Shown here in pieces: positions 28,107 to 43,725 of a stretch of 64,000 bases of DNA. The stretch comes from Marinobacter lipolyticus (GTDB taxonomy: Bacteria; Pseudomonadota; Gammaproteobacteria; Pseudomonadales; Oleiphilaceae), in contig NZ_QTKT01000009.1 of assembly GCF_018424605.1 (NCBI RefSeq), positions 121,004 to 185,003 on the forward strand. Direction: 5' to 3'. The notes below the pieces were generated by a model. The model made no database searches, was not told the DNA's origin, and was given only the letters and a program-made list of their open reading frames with translations. Numbering within the stretch: position 1 is the first letter of the stretch; every line of letters begins with the position of its first letter. The translations under genes and the position numbers were made by a program.

Positions 28107-28870
28107 CAGCGCACCTCCCCGGCATTCACTTCCTCGACCCAGTCGCGCAGCGGCGACAGTGCTTCGTGACGGGTCATGTCCACATGCACGGGGGTAATGG
28201 ATACATAATTTTCGCGGACCGCATGGAAATCGGTTCCCGGCCCGGCATCACTGCCTTTTCCGGCGGCACCAATCCAATAGCGTTCCTTGCCGCGCGGACA
28301 GGTCATGGGAATCGCCCCTTCGGCACGATCGCGATGGCCCAGGCGCGTCACTCTGAAACCGGCGATCCGTTCCCAGGGCACGTCCGGCACATTCACGTTC
28401 AGGATACAGCGCGGGCCAAGGACCAGTGGCTTCTTCCCTTCCAGCAGAATCCTGACTACCCGGGCTGCTGTCTCGTAGTGGAAGCGCCCTTCGTTAACCA
28501 GGGAGACGGCAATGGCCGGCAACCCCAGATTGCGACCCTCGGTCGCCGCCGCGACCGTGCCGGAATAGATGATATCGTCGCCCAGATTGGCGTGGGTGTT
28601 GATGCCGGACACCACGCGGTCAAACGGCTGTTCAAACAGCCCGTTCACCGCCAGATGAACGCAGTCGGTCGGCGTTCCATCCACGGAACGGAAGCCGTTC
28701 GGATGCGTCTCCACCGTCAAGGGCCGGTTGAGTGTCAGGGCATTGCTGGCTCCGCTGTGGTCGCGATCCGGGGCAACAACCTGCAGATCGCCGATCCCCG
28801 AGAGCCCCTCATACAACGCCTGAAGACCCGGTGAATGAACACCGTCATCGTTGGATAACAGTATGCGCAC
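28106..28870 (-). CDS. surE: 5'/3'-nucleotidase SurE
   Basis: Metal-dependent nucleoside monophosphate phosphatase that can also hydrolyse short polyphosphate. The GTG start gives the standard [17 protein letters not shown]-terminus with metal ligands D8 and D9. [13 protein letters not shown] carries the ligand Ser region, and [21 protein letters not shown] carries the conserved Asn. At 254 residues it is typical. It is the first gene of the overlapping surE-pcm-DUF368 run. Confidence 0.97.
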   Translation of the reverse strand: MRILLSNDDGVHSPGLQALYEGLSGIGDLQVVAPDRDHSGASNALTLNRPLTVETHPNGFRSVDGTPTDCVHLAVNGLFEQPFDRVVSGINTHANLGDDIIYSGTVAAATEGRNLGLPAIAVSLVNEGRFHYETAARVVRILLEGKKPLVLGPRCILNVNVPDVPWERIAGFRVTRLGHRDRAEGAIPMTCPRGKERYWIGAAGKGSDAGPGTDFHAVRENYVSITPVHVDMTRHEALSPLRDWVEEVNAGEVR

Positions 28871-28939
28871 AATTTTCTCCGCTAGCCTTTTCGTTCCGGG
28901 TCATCGCATCTGTCACCAGATTGCCTGCCCGGATATTTT

Positions 28940-30037
28940 TTATTCGGGGTTCGATGCCCCTTCTCGCAACTCAAAAACGTCTGCCAATATCGTGGTGGCG
29001 TATTGTCCCGGCGCCAGCCAGAAATCGATCCGTAATACGTCCGCCTCAAGCCATTGCCAATGCAGCTGCTGTGGTATGGCGACGAGCGGGCGGCGCTCCG
29101 GTTTCATCCGGGTTTTCGAGAACAACGCCTCCAGTCCGGGCGCCTGCGCAACCACTTCGCGCTCCAGTGCACCCTGTACGGCCACCGCTTCGGTGCCGCC
29201 ATCCCCCCACAGAGGACCTGTAACCTGAGGCATCGGCTCCGGGCCGCTCCCCGGCTCACCGTCAAGGAGCTCGCGCCAGTTACCCTCGACGACGCGCAGC
29301 CCCAGCACCTCATTGAACAACCAGGAGCGCGCGGCAGAAAAGTACAATACGTTTTTACTGTCCTGACTGCCAGAGCTACGCCGCCCGCGCCCACCCTTTT
29401 TGCCGCCTTTGCGACCTGGCCTGTTGAGCGTTGTGGGGTCCAGAGTCAGGGCGCGATCCAGATTGGCGCCATGACGACCAAAGCGCTGCGGGCCAAAGTA
29501 GTTCGGAGCGCCGGAGACCGCCAGCTCCGACAGCGCCTGGTCTATGGCTGCGGGCTCGCCGGCCACATCACGCAGAGTAATCTCAAACCGATTGCCCCGA
29601 TGATCGCCACGGCGGAGCTTGCGCGGTGACCGAATCCAGGCCAGAACCGGCCATCGCTCGCAAACCCGCGCGACAAAGGCCTCATCGCCGGCGTCCATGC
29701 CAGGGCGGTAGAGACTGAACCACTGCCGGGTCACGGCGTGGCGGTCTTTCAGCCCGCAAAAGCCCACATCGAAATGACGACAACCGCTCAGCGACGCCAG
29801 CTGGCGCGCCACATACTCGGTGTTGTCGCCGCTCTTCTCCAACTGCAGGCAAAGGTGTTCGCCGGCGGACGGCGCATTCGCAGGCTCTTCCTCGTCCGGA
29901 AACCCCGCCAGTCCGAGGTCTTCAAAGACTCTGAAGTCCTCCGGCGTTCTTTTCAGCTCCGCCGCTGCAACCCGGCCTCCGCGAGAGGTTGGCCAATCAA
30001 GCCGCCAGGTGCCGGATGCCTGCGTCGGATCGCTCAC
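28940..30037 (-). CDS. truD: tRNA pseudouridine(13) synthase
   Basis: Makes pseudouridine 13 in tRNA-Glu. The catalytic Asp is D98 in [14 protein letters not shown], the TruD-specific motif. Further hallmarks are [30 protein letters not shown] and LWGDGGTEA. At 365 residues it has the normal length for a protein carrying the TRUD insertion. The start is a GTG overlapping the ispF stop as GTGA. A 69-base gap separates it from surE. Confidence 0.96.
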   Translation of the reverse strand: MSDPTQASGTWRLDWPTSRGGRVAAAELKRTPEDFRVFEDLGLAGFPDEEEPANAPSAGEHLCLQLEKSGDNTEYVARQLASLSGCRHFDVGFCGLKDRHAVTRQWFSLYRPGMDAGDEAFVARVCERWPVLAWIRSPRKLRRGDHRGNRFEITLRDVAGEPAAIDQALSELAVSGAPNYFGPQRFGRHGANLDRALTLDPTTLNRPGRKGGKKGGRGRRSSGSQDSKNVLYFSAARSWLFNEVLGLRVVEGNWRELLDGEPGSGPEPMPQVTGPLWGDGGTEAVAVQGALEREVVAQAPGLEALFSKTRMKPERRPLVAIPQQLHWQWLEADVLRIDFWLAPGQYATTILADVFELREGASNPE

Positions 30038-30513
30038 AGGGCCACCGGCTCAAGCAGACAGATAGCCTGGCAGGCGATGCCCTCGCCACGGCCCGTAAAA
30101 CCCAGACGTTCCGTGGTGGTCGCCTTGACACTGACCCTGCTGGCCGGAACACCAAGATCCTCAGCGATATTGAGTCGCATCGCTTCAACATGGGGGGCCA
30201 TTTTAGGGGCCTGGGCAACGATGGTGGTGTCGACGTTAACAACGCCGTACCCTTCCTCCTGAATCCGGGCCATTACCCGCCGTAGCAAATCCCGGCTGTC
30301 CGCGCCTGCCCATTCCTCGCTGGTATCCGGAAACAGGTGCCCGATATCCCCCAGTGCCAGGGCGCCAAGCAGAGCATCCGCCAACGCGTGCAACAACACA
30401 TCGCCATCGGAATGGGCTTTTAATCCCTGGTTATGGGGCACACGCACGCCCCCGAGGGTCACAAAATCGCCTTCGCAAAAGGCATGGACATCAAAGCCCT
30501 GACCAATACGCAT
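30034..30513 (-). CDS. ispF: 2-C-methyl-D-erythritol 2,4-cyclodiphosphate synthase
   Basis: Fifth enzyme of the MEP isoprenoid pathway. It cyclises CDP-methylerythritol phosphate to MEcPP with loss of CMP. Zinc ligands D8, H10 ([11 protein letters not shown]) and H42 are in place. [17 protein letters not shown] and the C-terminal [18 protein letters not shown] loop are diagnostic. At 159 residues it is standard. It is translationally coupled to truD and follows ispD by 33 bases, giving two consecutive-pathway genes side by side. Confidence 0.97.
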   Translation of the reverse strand: MRIGQGFDVHAFCEGDFVTLGGVRVPHNQGLKAHSDGDVLLHALADALLGALALGDIGHLFPDTSEEWAGADSRDLLRRVMARIQEEGYGVVNVDTTIVAQAPKMAPHVEAMRLNIAEDLGVPASRVSVKATTTERLGFTGRGEGIACQAICLLEPVAL

Positions 30514-30546
30514 AGGTGCTGTTCCCGAAAAAAAGTGCAGGAAAAT

Positions 30547-31248
30547 TCAGAGTTGGCTGAGGATGAATCCCGCCAGTGCGAGATCCGCAGGCACGGTCAC
30601 TTTGATGTTGTCGGGCCGCCCCTCTACCAGTAGGGGTATGTTACCTGAAAACTCCACGGCGGAGGATTCATCTGTGACCGGAAGTCCTTCATTCAGCGCT
30701 TGCCGCAGTGCGTTTGCCAGAACCGAGTAGCGGAACATCTGGGGCGTCAACGCGCGCCATAGCTGGCGGCGATCCACGGTTTCCACCACGTTCAGGGTAC
30801 CTGCGGGATCGCTTCGCTTGATGGTATCCGCGATCGGTGCCGCCAGCAGGCCACCGACCTCGTGGTGTTCCAGCCGCGAGATGAGGCGGCCCAGATCATC
30901 CGGATGCAGGCACGGACGGGCCGCGTCATGTACCAGGACCCAATCCTCCGGTGCGGCCCGACCGGACAGCGCATCCACTGCCGCCAGAACCGAATCGGCA
31001 CGCTCTGAGCCACCGCGACAGGCGTGTATGCGGGAGTCCTTGCTGGCCTCGGTGGACGACCACCAGGAGTCCGCCTCATTGAGTGCGACCACACAGCCGG
31101 CAAAGGGCGCAGCGCTCAGCGTTCTGGACAGGGTGATGTCGAGGATAAAGCGTTGGTCAATCTTCAGGTATTGCTTGGGGCATTCAGCTTGCATGCGCTG
31201 ACCGATGCCAGCGGCGGGGACAATCAACCAGAAACGGGGGGGCGCCAT
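30547..31248 (-). CDS. ispD: 2-C-methyl-D-erythritol 4-phosphate cytidylyltransferase
   Basis: Third MEP-pathway enzyme, forming CDP-methylerythritol from MEP and CTP. The CTP-binding loop is IVPAAGIGQRM, followed by PKQYLKI. Other conserved segments are VLVHDAARPCLHPDDL and LWRALTPQMFRYSVL. It has 233 residues. It lies 9 bases after ftsB, the same ftsB-ispD-ispF order as in E. coli and Pseudomonas. Confidence 0.96.
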   Translation of the reverse strand: MAPPRFWLIVPAAGIGQRMQAECPKQYLKIDQRFILDITLSRTLSAAPFAGCVVALNEADSWWSSTEASKDSRIHACRGGSERADSVLAAVDALSGRAAPEDWVLVHDAARPCLHPDDLGRLISRLEHHEVGGLLAAPIADTIKRSDPAGTLNVVETVDRRQLWRALTPQMFRYSVLANALRQALNEGLPVTDESSAVEFSGNIPLLVEGRPDNIKVTVPADLALAGFILSQL

Positions 31249-31257
31249 TGGAACCGA

Positions 31258-31530
31258 TCAGTTTTCCACGACGAGGAAGAAAGTTTCGTCTTCACGGATC
31301 AGACCGAGATTCATCCGAGCACGCTCTTCAACGGCACCCTGTTCGTTGCGCAGGTTGCGGACCTCGGCGTATAGGCGTTCGTTGCGAACCGCCAGCTCGG
31401 CATTTTCTTCACGTTGCTCAGCGATGGATTGCTCCAGGGTCCAGACCTGCGCAAAGCTGCCCTCCCCGATCCACAGGCGAACCTGCAGCAGGAGTATCAG
31501 CACAGCCATGATGGACCAAAGCAACTTCAT
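31258..31530 (-). CDS. ftsB: Cell division protein FtsB
   Basis: A 90-residue bitopic inner-membrane protein. It has a single helix at the N-terminus (LLWSIMAVLILLLQVRLWIG) and a periplasmic coiled coil (LEQSIAEQREENAELAVRNERL), split here for length. With FtsL and FtsQ it forms the divisome subcomplex that activates septal peptidoglycan synthesis. The C-terminal segment EERARMNLGLIREDETFF is the FtsQ-contact region known from E. coli. It is the first gene after the eno terminator. Confidence 0.95.
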   Translation of the reverse strand: MKLLWSIMAVLILLLQVRLWIGEGSFAQVWTLEQSIAEQREENAELAVRNERLYAEVRNLRNEQGAVEERARMNLGLIREDETFFLVVEN

Positions 31531-31631
31531 TGCTCATTCCGTTTCGTGAAAGCCGAACAAAAAATCAACATCGGATGTTGAGTATAGACGTTAGAGTAGA
31601 TTAACAACAAATTCTGCTAAATGATTGTGTA

Positions 31632-31676
31632 AAAAGGCCACCGTGACTGAATTTTCATTCAGAACACGATGGCCTT
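31632..31676 (-). terminator. Terminator after eno
   Basis: On the reverse strand AAGGCCATCGTG pairs with CACGGTGGCCTT, and an inner TTCTGAATGAAAATTCAG hairpin can form in the loop. The stem is followed by a U-run. It lies about 58 bases past the eno stop and separates eno from ftsB. Confidence 0.7.
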
Positions 31677-31733
31677 AACATTTTGTTACCTGGAATCGGG
31701 GCTAATGCAGGTAAAAAATGCCGCTGACCGGGT

Positions 31734-33199
<1,466 letters not shown>

Positions 33200-33235
33200 C
33201 GTACTCCTGAACAGGACAAAAACGAACACCGCCAA

Positions 33236-35760
<2,525 letters not shown>

Positions 35761-35800
35761 TCAAGATGGGACGCCAGACTACCAGAAAGCCCCCTCTGAC

Positions 35801-37153
35801 TCAATCACATTCCCGCTCCACAACGATGCGCCAGCCAGCGGCCGGGGCCTCCCCACAGTATCTGTCGGAAAGCCACAAATCGCCAACCGCAACCAACTCC
35901 CCCTCGCCCTCAGCTCCCTCGAAAACCAGCGGGATACAAGGCCTCTCCCAAGGTGGCACACGCTGCGCCTGCAGCCATTTTTTCAGTGATGTCGACGGCC
36001 CGCCCACCCGCGGCCGGATGCGCTCACCCCCCTGCCTCGTAGATATCCGTATTGGCGGCGGCGGGCACTCTGGGGTAGCTGCGGATAACAGCTTCAAACG
36101 CCAGTTGCCGATCACCACTGGCGGGCCGGGACGCAGGGGTTGCGGTGCCACCTCGAATCCGCCCCCATCCGGCACCAGATAGATCCAGCCGTGAAAGCGG
36201 CGCAGGCAATAGCCATCGCCGCGGAATTCCGGCTCCCGGTCCGGCGCTGCCAGCAGCAGGTCACGGATCACCTGCTCCCAGTTGGCAACGGCGGGAAACG
36301 GGAAGCCTCGGCGGGTTATCCACCAGTGCAGCAGGTTCTTCTGTTCGGCATGGCTCAACCCCAGCATCTGGGCAACTCGCAGGCGCCCCTCGCCGCCGGC
36401 AACCGACGCGTAATGAATCTGTGCCAGGGATGCGGCCAGCTCTTGCTGTTCCGCGCAGGCGTGGGCGCTGTGGGAGAGGCGTTTGATCAGGGAGGGCCAG
36501 CGCGATTTCAGCAGTGGCATAACCGAGTGACGCAGAAAATTCCGGTCGAAGGTCTGGTCGGCGTTACTGGGATCTTCGATCCACCGCAGGTCAGCCTGCT
36601 GCGCCCAATCGCAAATCTGTTGCCGACTGAACGCCAGCAATGGCCGGTGCAATTGCCCATGGCCAATCGTGCGGGTGGACGGCATGCCGGCGAGCCCACC
36701 GACACCGCTGCCCCGCAACAATCGAAACAGCACGGTTTCGGCCTGGTCGTCGCCATGGTGGGCCATCAACAACAGGTCGTCGGCCTGCAGAACCCGTTCG
36801 AACACGCCATAACGGGCGTGGCGGGCCGCTTCTTCCACTCCACCTGCCGGTGAGCCTGTGTGTGCCCCAACGGTCACCCGCTCGACGTACAGGGGCACAT
36901 TCAAGCTCTCACACAGGTTGCGACAGAAGCGCTCCACATCATCCGCATTGGTCTGTAACTGATGATTGACGTGAATCGCCCGGATAGTGCGATCGGCGCT
37001 GCAAAGACGGGATACAACGTGAAGCAGCAAGACAGAATCAAGGCCACCGCTGAGGGCGACCCACACCTGCGTAGCATCCGGGAGGTGCCTGACCGACTCA
37101 CTCAGGGCCGCCGGCCAGGTGAAGTCCGGGGCGGATTTACCGCCCGGTGTCAT
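35801..37153 (-). CDS. tilS: tRNA(Ile)-lysidine synthase
   Basis: Adds lysine to C34 of the AUA-reading tRNA-Ile. The N-type PP-loop SGGLDS is at residues 35-40 ([16 protein letters not shown]). Next come [21 protein letters not shown] and the [16 protein letters not shown] segment. The C-terminal TilS domains carry [16 protein letters not shown] [20 protein letters not shown]. At 450 residues it is typical. Its start overlaps the end of accA by 17 bases, the same arrangement as in Pseudomonas. Confidence 0.95.
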   Translation of the reverse strand: MTPGGKSAPDFTWPAALSESVRHLPDATQVWVALSGGLDSVLLLHVVSRLCSADRTIRAIHVNHQLQTNADDVERFCRNLCESLNVPLYVERVTVGAHTGSPAGGVEEAARHARYGVFERVLQADDLLLMAHHGDDQAETVLFRLLRGSGVGGLAGMPSTRTIGHGQLHRPLLAFSRQQICDWAQQADLRWIEDPSNADQTFDRNFLRHSVMPLLKSRWPSLIKRLSHSAHACAEQQELAASLAQIHYASVAGGEGRLRVAQMLGLSHAEQKNLLHWWITRRGFPFPAVANWEQVIRDLLLAAPDREPEFRGDGYCLRRFHGWIYLVPDGGGFEVAPQPLRPGPPVVIGNWRLKLLSAATPECPPPPIRISTRQGGERIRPRVGGPSTSLKKWLQAQRVPPWERPCIPLVFEGAEGEGELVAVGDLWLSDRYCGEAPAAGWRIVVERECD

Positions 37154-38090
37154 ATCGTGTCAGCCGCTCATAACGGCGGGACACCAATTCATCGACGGGA
37201 AGGCGACTCAACTCTGCGACGCCTTTTTTCAGGGTGTCACGAAGCGATTCGGACATCTTTTCCGGGTTCCGGTGGGCACCACCCAGCGGCTCCCTGATCA
37301 CGTTGTCCGCCAGCCCCAGGTCTTTCAGGCGATCGGCAGTCACCCCCATGGCTTCGGCAGCCTGGGCAGCGTATTCCGCACTCTTCCACAGAATGGAGGC
37401 ACAACCCTCGGGAGAAATTACCGCATAGGTCGAGTACTGCAGCATATTCAGTTGGTCACACACGCCAATGGCCAGCGCACCACCGGAACCACCCTCGCCG
37501 ATGACCGTGGAAATGATAGGGGTTTTGAGGCGCGACATAACCGCCAGATTGAAGGCAATCGCCTCACTTTGACCACGCTCCTCGGCACCAATGCCAGGAT
37601 ACGCACCCGGTGTGTCGATAAACGTCAGGATCGGCATGCGGAAACGTTCAGCCATTTCCATCAGGCGCAGCGCCTTACGATAGCCCTCCGGCCGCGGCAT
37701 ACCGAAGTTGCGCTTGACCTTGTCACGCACTTCCCGGCCTTTCTGGTGGCCGATGACCATGACCGGCTTGTCGTCCAGGCGCGCGGTGCCGCCGACAATC
37801 GACAGATCGTCCGCGTAACGGCGATCGCCGTGCAGCTCGTCAAAGTCGTCGAACATCATTTCGATGTAATCAAGTGTGTAAGGACGGCGGGGGTGACGGG
37901 CGAGGCGCGCCACATCCCAGGGCTGCAGGTCGGAAAAAATGCTCTCCGTCAGACTGACGCTCTTGTTCTTGAGCCGGTTGATCTCATCGGAGATGTTGAT
38001 ATCGGTGTCGTTACCCACCATGCGAAGCTCTTCGATTTTCGCTTCCAGGTCGGCAATGGGTTGTTCGAAATCCAGATAATTAGGGTTCAT
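37137..38090 (-). CDS. accA: Acetyl-CoA carboxylase carboxyltransferase subunit alpha
   Basis: Transfers the carboxyl group from biotin-BCCP to acetyl-CoA together with AccD, making malonyl-CoA for fatty-acid synthesis. The 317 residues start [21 protein letters not shown]. The crotonase-like core is visible in [32 protein letters not shown] and [15 protein letters not shown]. It lies between dnaE and tilS, the conserved gammaproteobacterial order. Confidence 0.98.
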   Translation of the reverse strand: MNPNYLDFEQPIADLEAKIEELRMVGNDTDINISDEINRLKNKSVSLTESIFSDLQPWDVARLARHPRRPYTLDYIEMMFDDFDELHGDRRYADDLSIVGGTARLDDKPVMVIGHQKGREVRDKVKRNFGMPRPEGYRKALRLMEMAERFRMPILTFIDTPGAYPGIGAEERGQSEAIAFNLAVMSRLKTPIISTVIGEGGSGGALAIGVCDQLNMLQYSTYAVISPEGCASILWKSAEYAAQAAEAMGVTADRLKDLGLADNVIREPLGGAHRNPEKMSESLRDTLKKGVAELSRLPVDELVSRRYERLTRYDTGR

Positions 38091-38269
38091 GATGTTCCAT
38101 CATTTGATTGCCAGACGGAAATTTCATCCCGCCAAACCAGAATTTTGGACAAAGATAACAGCGCCCGGACCATGGCTAAAGCGGACATTGGTATGAGACC
38201 GCGTTCCGACAAAACGGTAACTTATCAATATGTCAGCTGATGAACCAGACCAAACCTTGCCGGATTACC

Positions 38270-41200
38270 TCAATCATAGACCAGTTCTACGGCCCGGTCG
38301 CCCATCAGGTAGCGAAGTTCCAGTAACAGGTCGTCATCTGGCTGAACTCTCCACCCTTCTCCCAGTTCTATGCGGGTTCTGGCGTCGTTGCTGCTGTACT
38401 CAATCCACACCGGGCTGCCTTCGCAACGGAACGGCCTGAGGGTATTGTCCAGTTTGTCGAGCAGGCCGTTCTGCAGCTGATCGGCGTGCAGCGACAGCCG
38501 CAGCCCGCGGCTGAACTGCTGGCGTGCGGTGCCCACATCCATCACCGAACTGACCCGCATCTTCATCTGCCCGGAGTAGTCGTCATGGCTGACCTGCCCC
38601 TCCACCACGATCACCTGATCCGACTGCAGCAGTTCCCGGTTCTCAAAGAAGGCTTCCGAGAACAGAGTAGCCTCTATGCGGGCACTGCGATCGTCGAGGG
38701 TGATAAAACACATGGTCGATCCGGTGCGGGTCTTCATGGTGCGCTGGGCAACCACCAGACCGGCTACCCGCTGGGGCGACTTGTTGGGCTTAAGATCCGC
38801 AATGGACGAGCGCACGAAGCGGCGCACTTCACGCTCGTATTCATCGAACGGATGGCCGGTCAGGTAAAGCCCCAGGGTATCCTTCTCACCCTTCAGGCGC
38901 TCTTTCTCCGGCCATTCCCTGACGTGGGCCACATCCTCGTAGGGATCGGTGTCGCCACTGGCCTCCAGGGTTTCGCCGAACATGTCCATCATACCCACGG
39001 CGTCGTTGCGGGACTGCTGACCCGCCTGCTGAACCGCCTTGTCAATGCTGGCCATCAGTTGCGCACGACCGGCACCCAGCTTGTCCATCGCACCGGAGCG
39101 AATCAGCGCTTCCATCGCCCGCTTGTTGACCTTTTTCGGGTCCACCCGGCGGCAGAAATCAAAAATGTCCTGGTAGGGCTCGCCATCGCCCCGCCCTTCC
39201 ACGATGCTCTGGATCGGACCCTCGCCGAGTCCCTTGATGGCGCCCAGACCATAAACAATCTGGCCTTCGTCATTAACGGTGAAGGTGTATTCGGAACGGC
39301 TGACATCCGGCACCAGCAGGTCCAGCTTCATGTTCCGGCACTCTTCCACCAGCGTGACCACTTTGTCGGTATTCTGCATATCCGCAGTCAGTACCGCCGC
39401 CATGAATTCCGCCGGAAAATGGGCCTTCAGCCACAGCGTCTGGTAAGACACCAGGGCGTAGGCTGCCGAGTGGGATTTGTTGAAGCCGTAGCCCGCGAAC
39501 TTTTCCACCAGGTCGAAGATGTTCTCCGCCAGGGTCTTGTTGATGCCATTATTCTCGCAGCCATCCAGAAAGATCTGCTTCTGCTTGGCCATCTCCTCAG
39601 GTTTTTTCTTACCCATGGCCCGGCGCAGCATGTCCGCGCCACCGAGGGTGTAGCCCGCCATCACCTGGGCGATCTGCATGACCTGCTCCTGGTACAGGAT
39701 GACCCCGTAGGTGGGCTCCAGTACCGGCTTCAGGCCTTCGTACTGATAATCCGGATGGGGAAACGACATCGGCTGGCGCCCGTGCTTCCGGTCGATAAAG
39801 TCGTCCACCATGCCCGACTGCAGCGGGCCCGGGCGGAACAACGCCACCAGTGCGATCATGTCCTCGAGGGAGTCGGGCTGCAGGCGACGGATCAGATCCT
39901 TCATGCCGCGGGATTCCAGCTGGAACACCGCGGTGGTCTCCGCCTTCTTGAGCATGTCGAACGAGGGCACGTCGTCCAGCGGAATCTCATTGATATCCAG
40001 CGGTGCCAGGCCGCGCTTCTCACGGCGCGGGTTGATCATCTTCAGGGCCCAGTCGATGATGGTCAGGGTGCGCAGGCCGAGGAAGTCGAATTTCACCAGA
40101 CCGGCGTCTTCCACGTCGCCCTTGTCGAACTGGGTGACCAGGCTGCCACCCTCATCGTCGCAATACAGCGGCGAGAAATCGGTGATTTTGGTGGGCGCGA
40201 TCACCACGCCCCCGGCGTGCTTGCCGGCGTTCCGGCACACGCCTTCAAGCTTGAGCGCCATGTCCCAGATTTCCTGGGCTTCTTCATCCTGTTCAAGGAA
40301 GTCCGTCAGCTGGGGCTCCTGTTCCAGCGCTTTTTCCAGCGTCATCCCGGGCTCGAAGGGAATCATCTTCGACAGCTTGTCGGCCAGACCATAGGACTTG
40401 CCCTGGACCCGTGCCACATCCCGCACAACCGCCTTCGCGGCCATGGTTCCGAAGGTGATGATCTGGGAAACCGCCTCGCGACCGTATTTCTCCGCCACAT
40501 AAGCGATGACCCGGTCGCGCCCCTCCATGCAGAAGTCAACGTCGAAGTCGGGCATGGAGACCCGCTCCGGGTTCAGGAACCGCTCGAACAGCAGATCGTA
40601 TTCCAGCGGGTCCAGATCGGTGATCAACTGGGCGTAGGCCACCAGCGAGCCGGCACCGGAACCCCGGCCCGGACCGACCGGGACGCCGTTATTTTTCGCC
40701 CACTTGATAAAGTCCATAACGATGAGGAAGTAACCGGGAAACCCCATCTGGATGATGATATCCAGCTCAAAATTGAGGCGCTTGTAATAGGCCTCGCGCT
40801 TGGCGTCGTACTCGGGATCGTCCCGGCTCAGGGTTTTCGCCAGGCGCTCTTCCAGCCCCTCTTCGGACACCTTGCGGAAGTACTCGTCCATGGTCATGCC
40901 ATCGGGGATCGGATAGTTCGGCAGGAAGTATTCTCCCATGCGAACCTTGACCGAGCAGCGACGGGCAATTTCCACGGTATTCTCGATGGCTTCCGGGATA
41001 TCGCTGAACAGCTCGATCATGTCTTCGGCGCTGCGCAGGTATTGCTGGTCGCTGAAGCGACGATCGCGGCGGGGATCGTCAAGGGTGCGGCTTTCGCCGA
41101 TACAGACCCGGGCTTCATGGGCCTCGAAGTCGTCTGCCGTCAGGAAGTGCACGTCGTTGGTGGCCACCACCGGAATGTCCAGCTGTTGCGCCAGCTCTAC

Positions 41201-41752
41201 ACTCAGGTGCAGGCAGTCTTCGTCACCCGTGCGGCCGGTGCGCTGGAGCTCGAGGTAGTAGCTGTCAGGGTATAGCTCCATCCAGTACCGGGCCCTTTCC
41301 CGGGCCAGGTCCGGCTTGCCCGCCAGCAACGCCTTGCCCACATCGCCCATCTTGCCGCCCGACAGGGCGATCAGCCCGCCGGCACGGGCCTCCAGCCAGG
41401 CACGCTGAATGATGGGCTTGCCGAAGCGCTGCCCCTCGGTGTAGCCCTGACTGATGATCTCAGTCAGGTGGAGGTAACCGTCGTTGTCACGCGCCAACAG
41501 GGTGAGGCGAAACGGGTTCTCCGGTTCTTCCGGGTTGTCCACCCACAGGTCCGCACCGATGATCGGCTTCACCCCCGCACCGGTCGCGGCTTTGTAGAAG
41601 CGCACCAGCGAACACATGTTGGACTGTTCGGTCAGCCCGACAGCAGGCATGTTCAGCTCCGCAACCCGGTTGACCAGCGGCTTGACCCGCACCAGTCCAT
41701 CCACCATGGAGTATTCGGAGTGTACGCGGAGGTGTACAAAGGTTTGCGCCAT
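38270..41752 (-). CDS. dnaE: DNA polymerase III subunit alpha
   Basis: Replicative polymerase catalytic subunit of 1160 residues. The N-terminal PHP domain begins [15 protein letters not shown]. The palm carries the catalytic aspartates in [15 protein letters not shown] and a third in the following segment. [14 protein letters not shown] and [13 protein letters not shown] are standard. The C-terminal part has a tandem helix-hairpin-helix, an OB fold ([16 protein letters not shown]) and a beta-clamp/tau-binding tail. The ATG at 41752 starts [13 protein letters not shown]. The long forward-strand open frame opposite it is a codon-bias shadow. Confidence 0.98.
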   Translation of the reverse strand: MAQTFVHLRVHSEYSMVDGLVRVKPLVNRVAELNMPAVGLTEQSNMCSLVRFYKAATGAGVKPIIGADLWVDNPEEPENPFRLTLLARDNDGYLHLTEIISQGYTEGQRFGKPIIQRAWLEARAGGLIALSGGKMGDVGKALLAGKPDLARERARYWMELYPDSYYLELQRTGRTGDEDCLHLSVELAQQLDIPVVATNDVHFLTADDFEAHEARVCIGESRTLDDPRRDRRFSDQQYLRSAEDMIELFSDIPEAIENTVEIARRCSVKVRMGEYFLPNYPIPDGMTMDEYFRKVSEEGLEERLAKTLSRDDPEYDAKREAYYKRLNFELDIIIQMGFPGYFLIVMDFIKWAKNNGVPVGPGRGSGAGSLVAYAQLITDLDPLEYDLLFERFLNPERVSMPDFDVDFCMEGRDRVIAYVAEKYGREAVSQIITFGTMAAKAVVRDVARVQGKSYGLADKLSKMIPFEPGMTLEKALEQEPQLTDFLEQDEEAQEIWDMALKLEGVCRNAGKHAGGVVIAPTKITDFSPLYCDDEGGSLVTQFDKGDVEDAGLVKFDFLGLRTLTIIDWALKMINPRREKRGLAPLDINEIPLDDVPSFDMLKKAETTAVFQLESRGMKDLIRRLQPDSLEDMIALVALFRPGPLQSGMVDDFIDRKHGRQPMSFPHPDYQYEGLKPVLEPTYGVILYQEQVMQIAQVMAGYTLGGADMLRRAMGKKKPEEMAKQKQIFLDGCENNGINKTLAENIFDLVEKFAGYGFNKSHSAAYALVSYQTLWLKAHFPAEFMAAVLTADMQNTDKVVTLVEECRNMKLDLLVPDVSRSEYTFTVNDEGQIVYGLGAIKGLGEGPIQSIVEGRGDGEPYQDIFDFCRRVDPKKVNKRAMEALIRSGAMDKLGAGRAQLMASIDKAVQQAGQQSRNDAVGMMDMFGETLEASGDTDPYEDVAHVREWPEKERLKGEKDTLGLYLTGHPFDEYEREVRRFVRSSIADLKPNKSPQRVAGLVVAQRTMKTRTGSTMCFITLDDRSARIEATLFSEAFFENRELLQSDQVIVVEGQVSHDDYSGQMKMRVSSVMDVGTARQQFSRGLRLSLHADQLQNGLLDKLDNTLRPFRCEGSPVWIEYSSNDARTRIELGEGWRVQPDDDLLLELRYLMGDRAVELVYD

Positions 41753-41796
41753 AACGTCGGGGTATTCCTGCGGTTGAATTCCAGTCACCGTCGGCT

Positions 41797-42264
41797 TCAG
41801 CCGCCGGTCAGAGCTTTAAGTTCTTCTTCAGTCTGCGGCCCGAAGCGGGTTTCGCGCAGCTCGCCGTCCGGGTCGATCACAAACGTGGCCGGCAGAGCAA
41901 CGGGCGTTTTCCAGCCAAATTCGCTGCCCGGGTCTTCGGCCAGCATGGTGAACTCGATGCCCATGGTGTCGCCCAGATCCGTCAGTTCCTGACCGCGGAT
42001 GCCGTCGAAATTGACACCAAGCACGGTGATCTGGCTACTCTTATCCACCCGGTTCAGTTCCGGTATCTCTTCCAGGCAGGGTTTGCACCATTCCGCCCAG
42101 TAGTTGACCAGTACCCACTGCCCTCGCAGGCTGTCCCAACCCACCGGCTCGCCCTCGGCCTGTTCGAATTCCAGCGTGTCACAGCCCGCCAGCCACCCGA
42201 AGGCAAGCACGAGAACGACTTTTGAAAACGGATTCCGGCAACGGAACCTTGCAGGGTACTGCAC
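41797..42264 (-). CDS. TlpA-like thioredoxin-fold lipoprotein
   Basis: Periplasm-facing thiol-disulfide protein of 155 residues. The GTG at 42264 is chosen because a perfect AGGAGG lies 7 bases upstream. It gives a short signal peptide with lipobox LAGC (lipidated Cys 28). The redox motif is WCKPC (C60, C63) in [16 protein letters not shown] cis-Pro-type segment, [14 protein letters not shown], follows. TlpA/ResA relatives reduce disulfides for cytochrome maturation or membrane enzymes. The target here is unknown. It is divergent from the ArsC-family gene. Confidence 0.88.
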   Translation of the reverse strand: MQYPARFRCRNPFSKVVLVLAFGWLAGCDTLEFEQAEGEPVGWDSLRGQWVLVNYWAEWCKPCLEEIPELNRVDKSSQITVLGVNFDGIRGQELTDLGDTMGIEFTMLAEDPGSEFGWKTPVALPATFVIDPDGELRETRFGPQTEEELKALTGG

Positions 42265-42333
42265 GGCGAGTCCTCCTGTTAGACTACGGGGCATCCGGAA
42301 ATCAGGACAGCCACACTCAACTCAGGCCAGAAG

Positions 42334-43303
<970 letters not shown>

Positions 43304-43345
43304 AACCGCCGTGAAAACTCCATCGATAGCCAACGGAAAGTAGCC

Positions 43346-43714
43346 ATGATCCACAACCCGAAAGCCCGCGTTACCGCCAGACTGACCATTGCGCTTTACA
43401 TCGCCGTTCTGGCCACGCTGCTGATCACCACGTTCTACCCGGCACCGGTGGAAGGGGTGTCGGTCTCGCTGATGCTGGCGGTCAAATTGTTGCCACTGCT
43501 GGCGTTCGCCGTACCGGTATTTCGCGGCCATAACCGGGGCTATATCTGGATGGCCTTTGTGGTGATTTTCTATTTCACTCAGGCGGTGGTATCGACCTGG
43601 CTCAGTGAGGGCGCCGTCGCGCCGCTGATTCTCACCACCCTGACGTTCCTGCTGTTTACCGTCGCCATGGTGCACCTGAAAGTAAACCGTCCGGCGGCAA
43701 CCACGGACGCCTGA
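43346..43714 (+). CDS. DUF2069 family membrane protein
   Basis: A 122-residue inner-membrane protein with four hydrophobic segments: IALYIAVLATLLITTFY, LMLAVKLLPLLAFAVPVF, WMAFVVIFYFTQAVV and ILTTLTFLLFTVAMVHL. The VKLLPLLAFAVPVFRG segment and the following RGYIWMAF are characteristic of DUF2069, whose function is unknown. It follows wrbA by 42 bases, a common pairing in pseudomonads. Confidence 0.85.
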   Translation: MIHNPKARVTARLTIALYIAVLATLLITTFYPAPVEGVSVSLMLAVKLLPLLAFAVPVFRGHNRGYIWMAFVVIFYFTQAVVSTWLSEGAVAPLILTTLTFLLFTVAMVHLKVNRPAATTDA

Positions 43715-43725
43715 CCGGAGCCATC

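Noticed and set aside
38486..41275. A 929-codon open frame on the forward strand opposite dnaE
   Set aside because: It is a mirror of dnaE codon bias in GC-rich DNA. It has no ribosome-binding site and no recognisable domain, and the reverse frame is clearly DNA polymerase III alpha.
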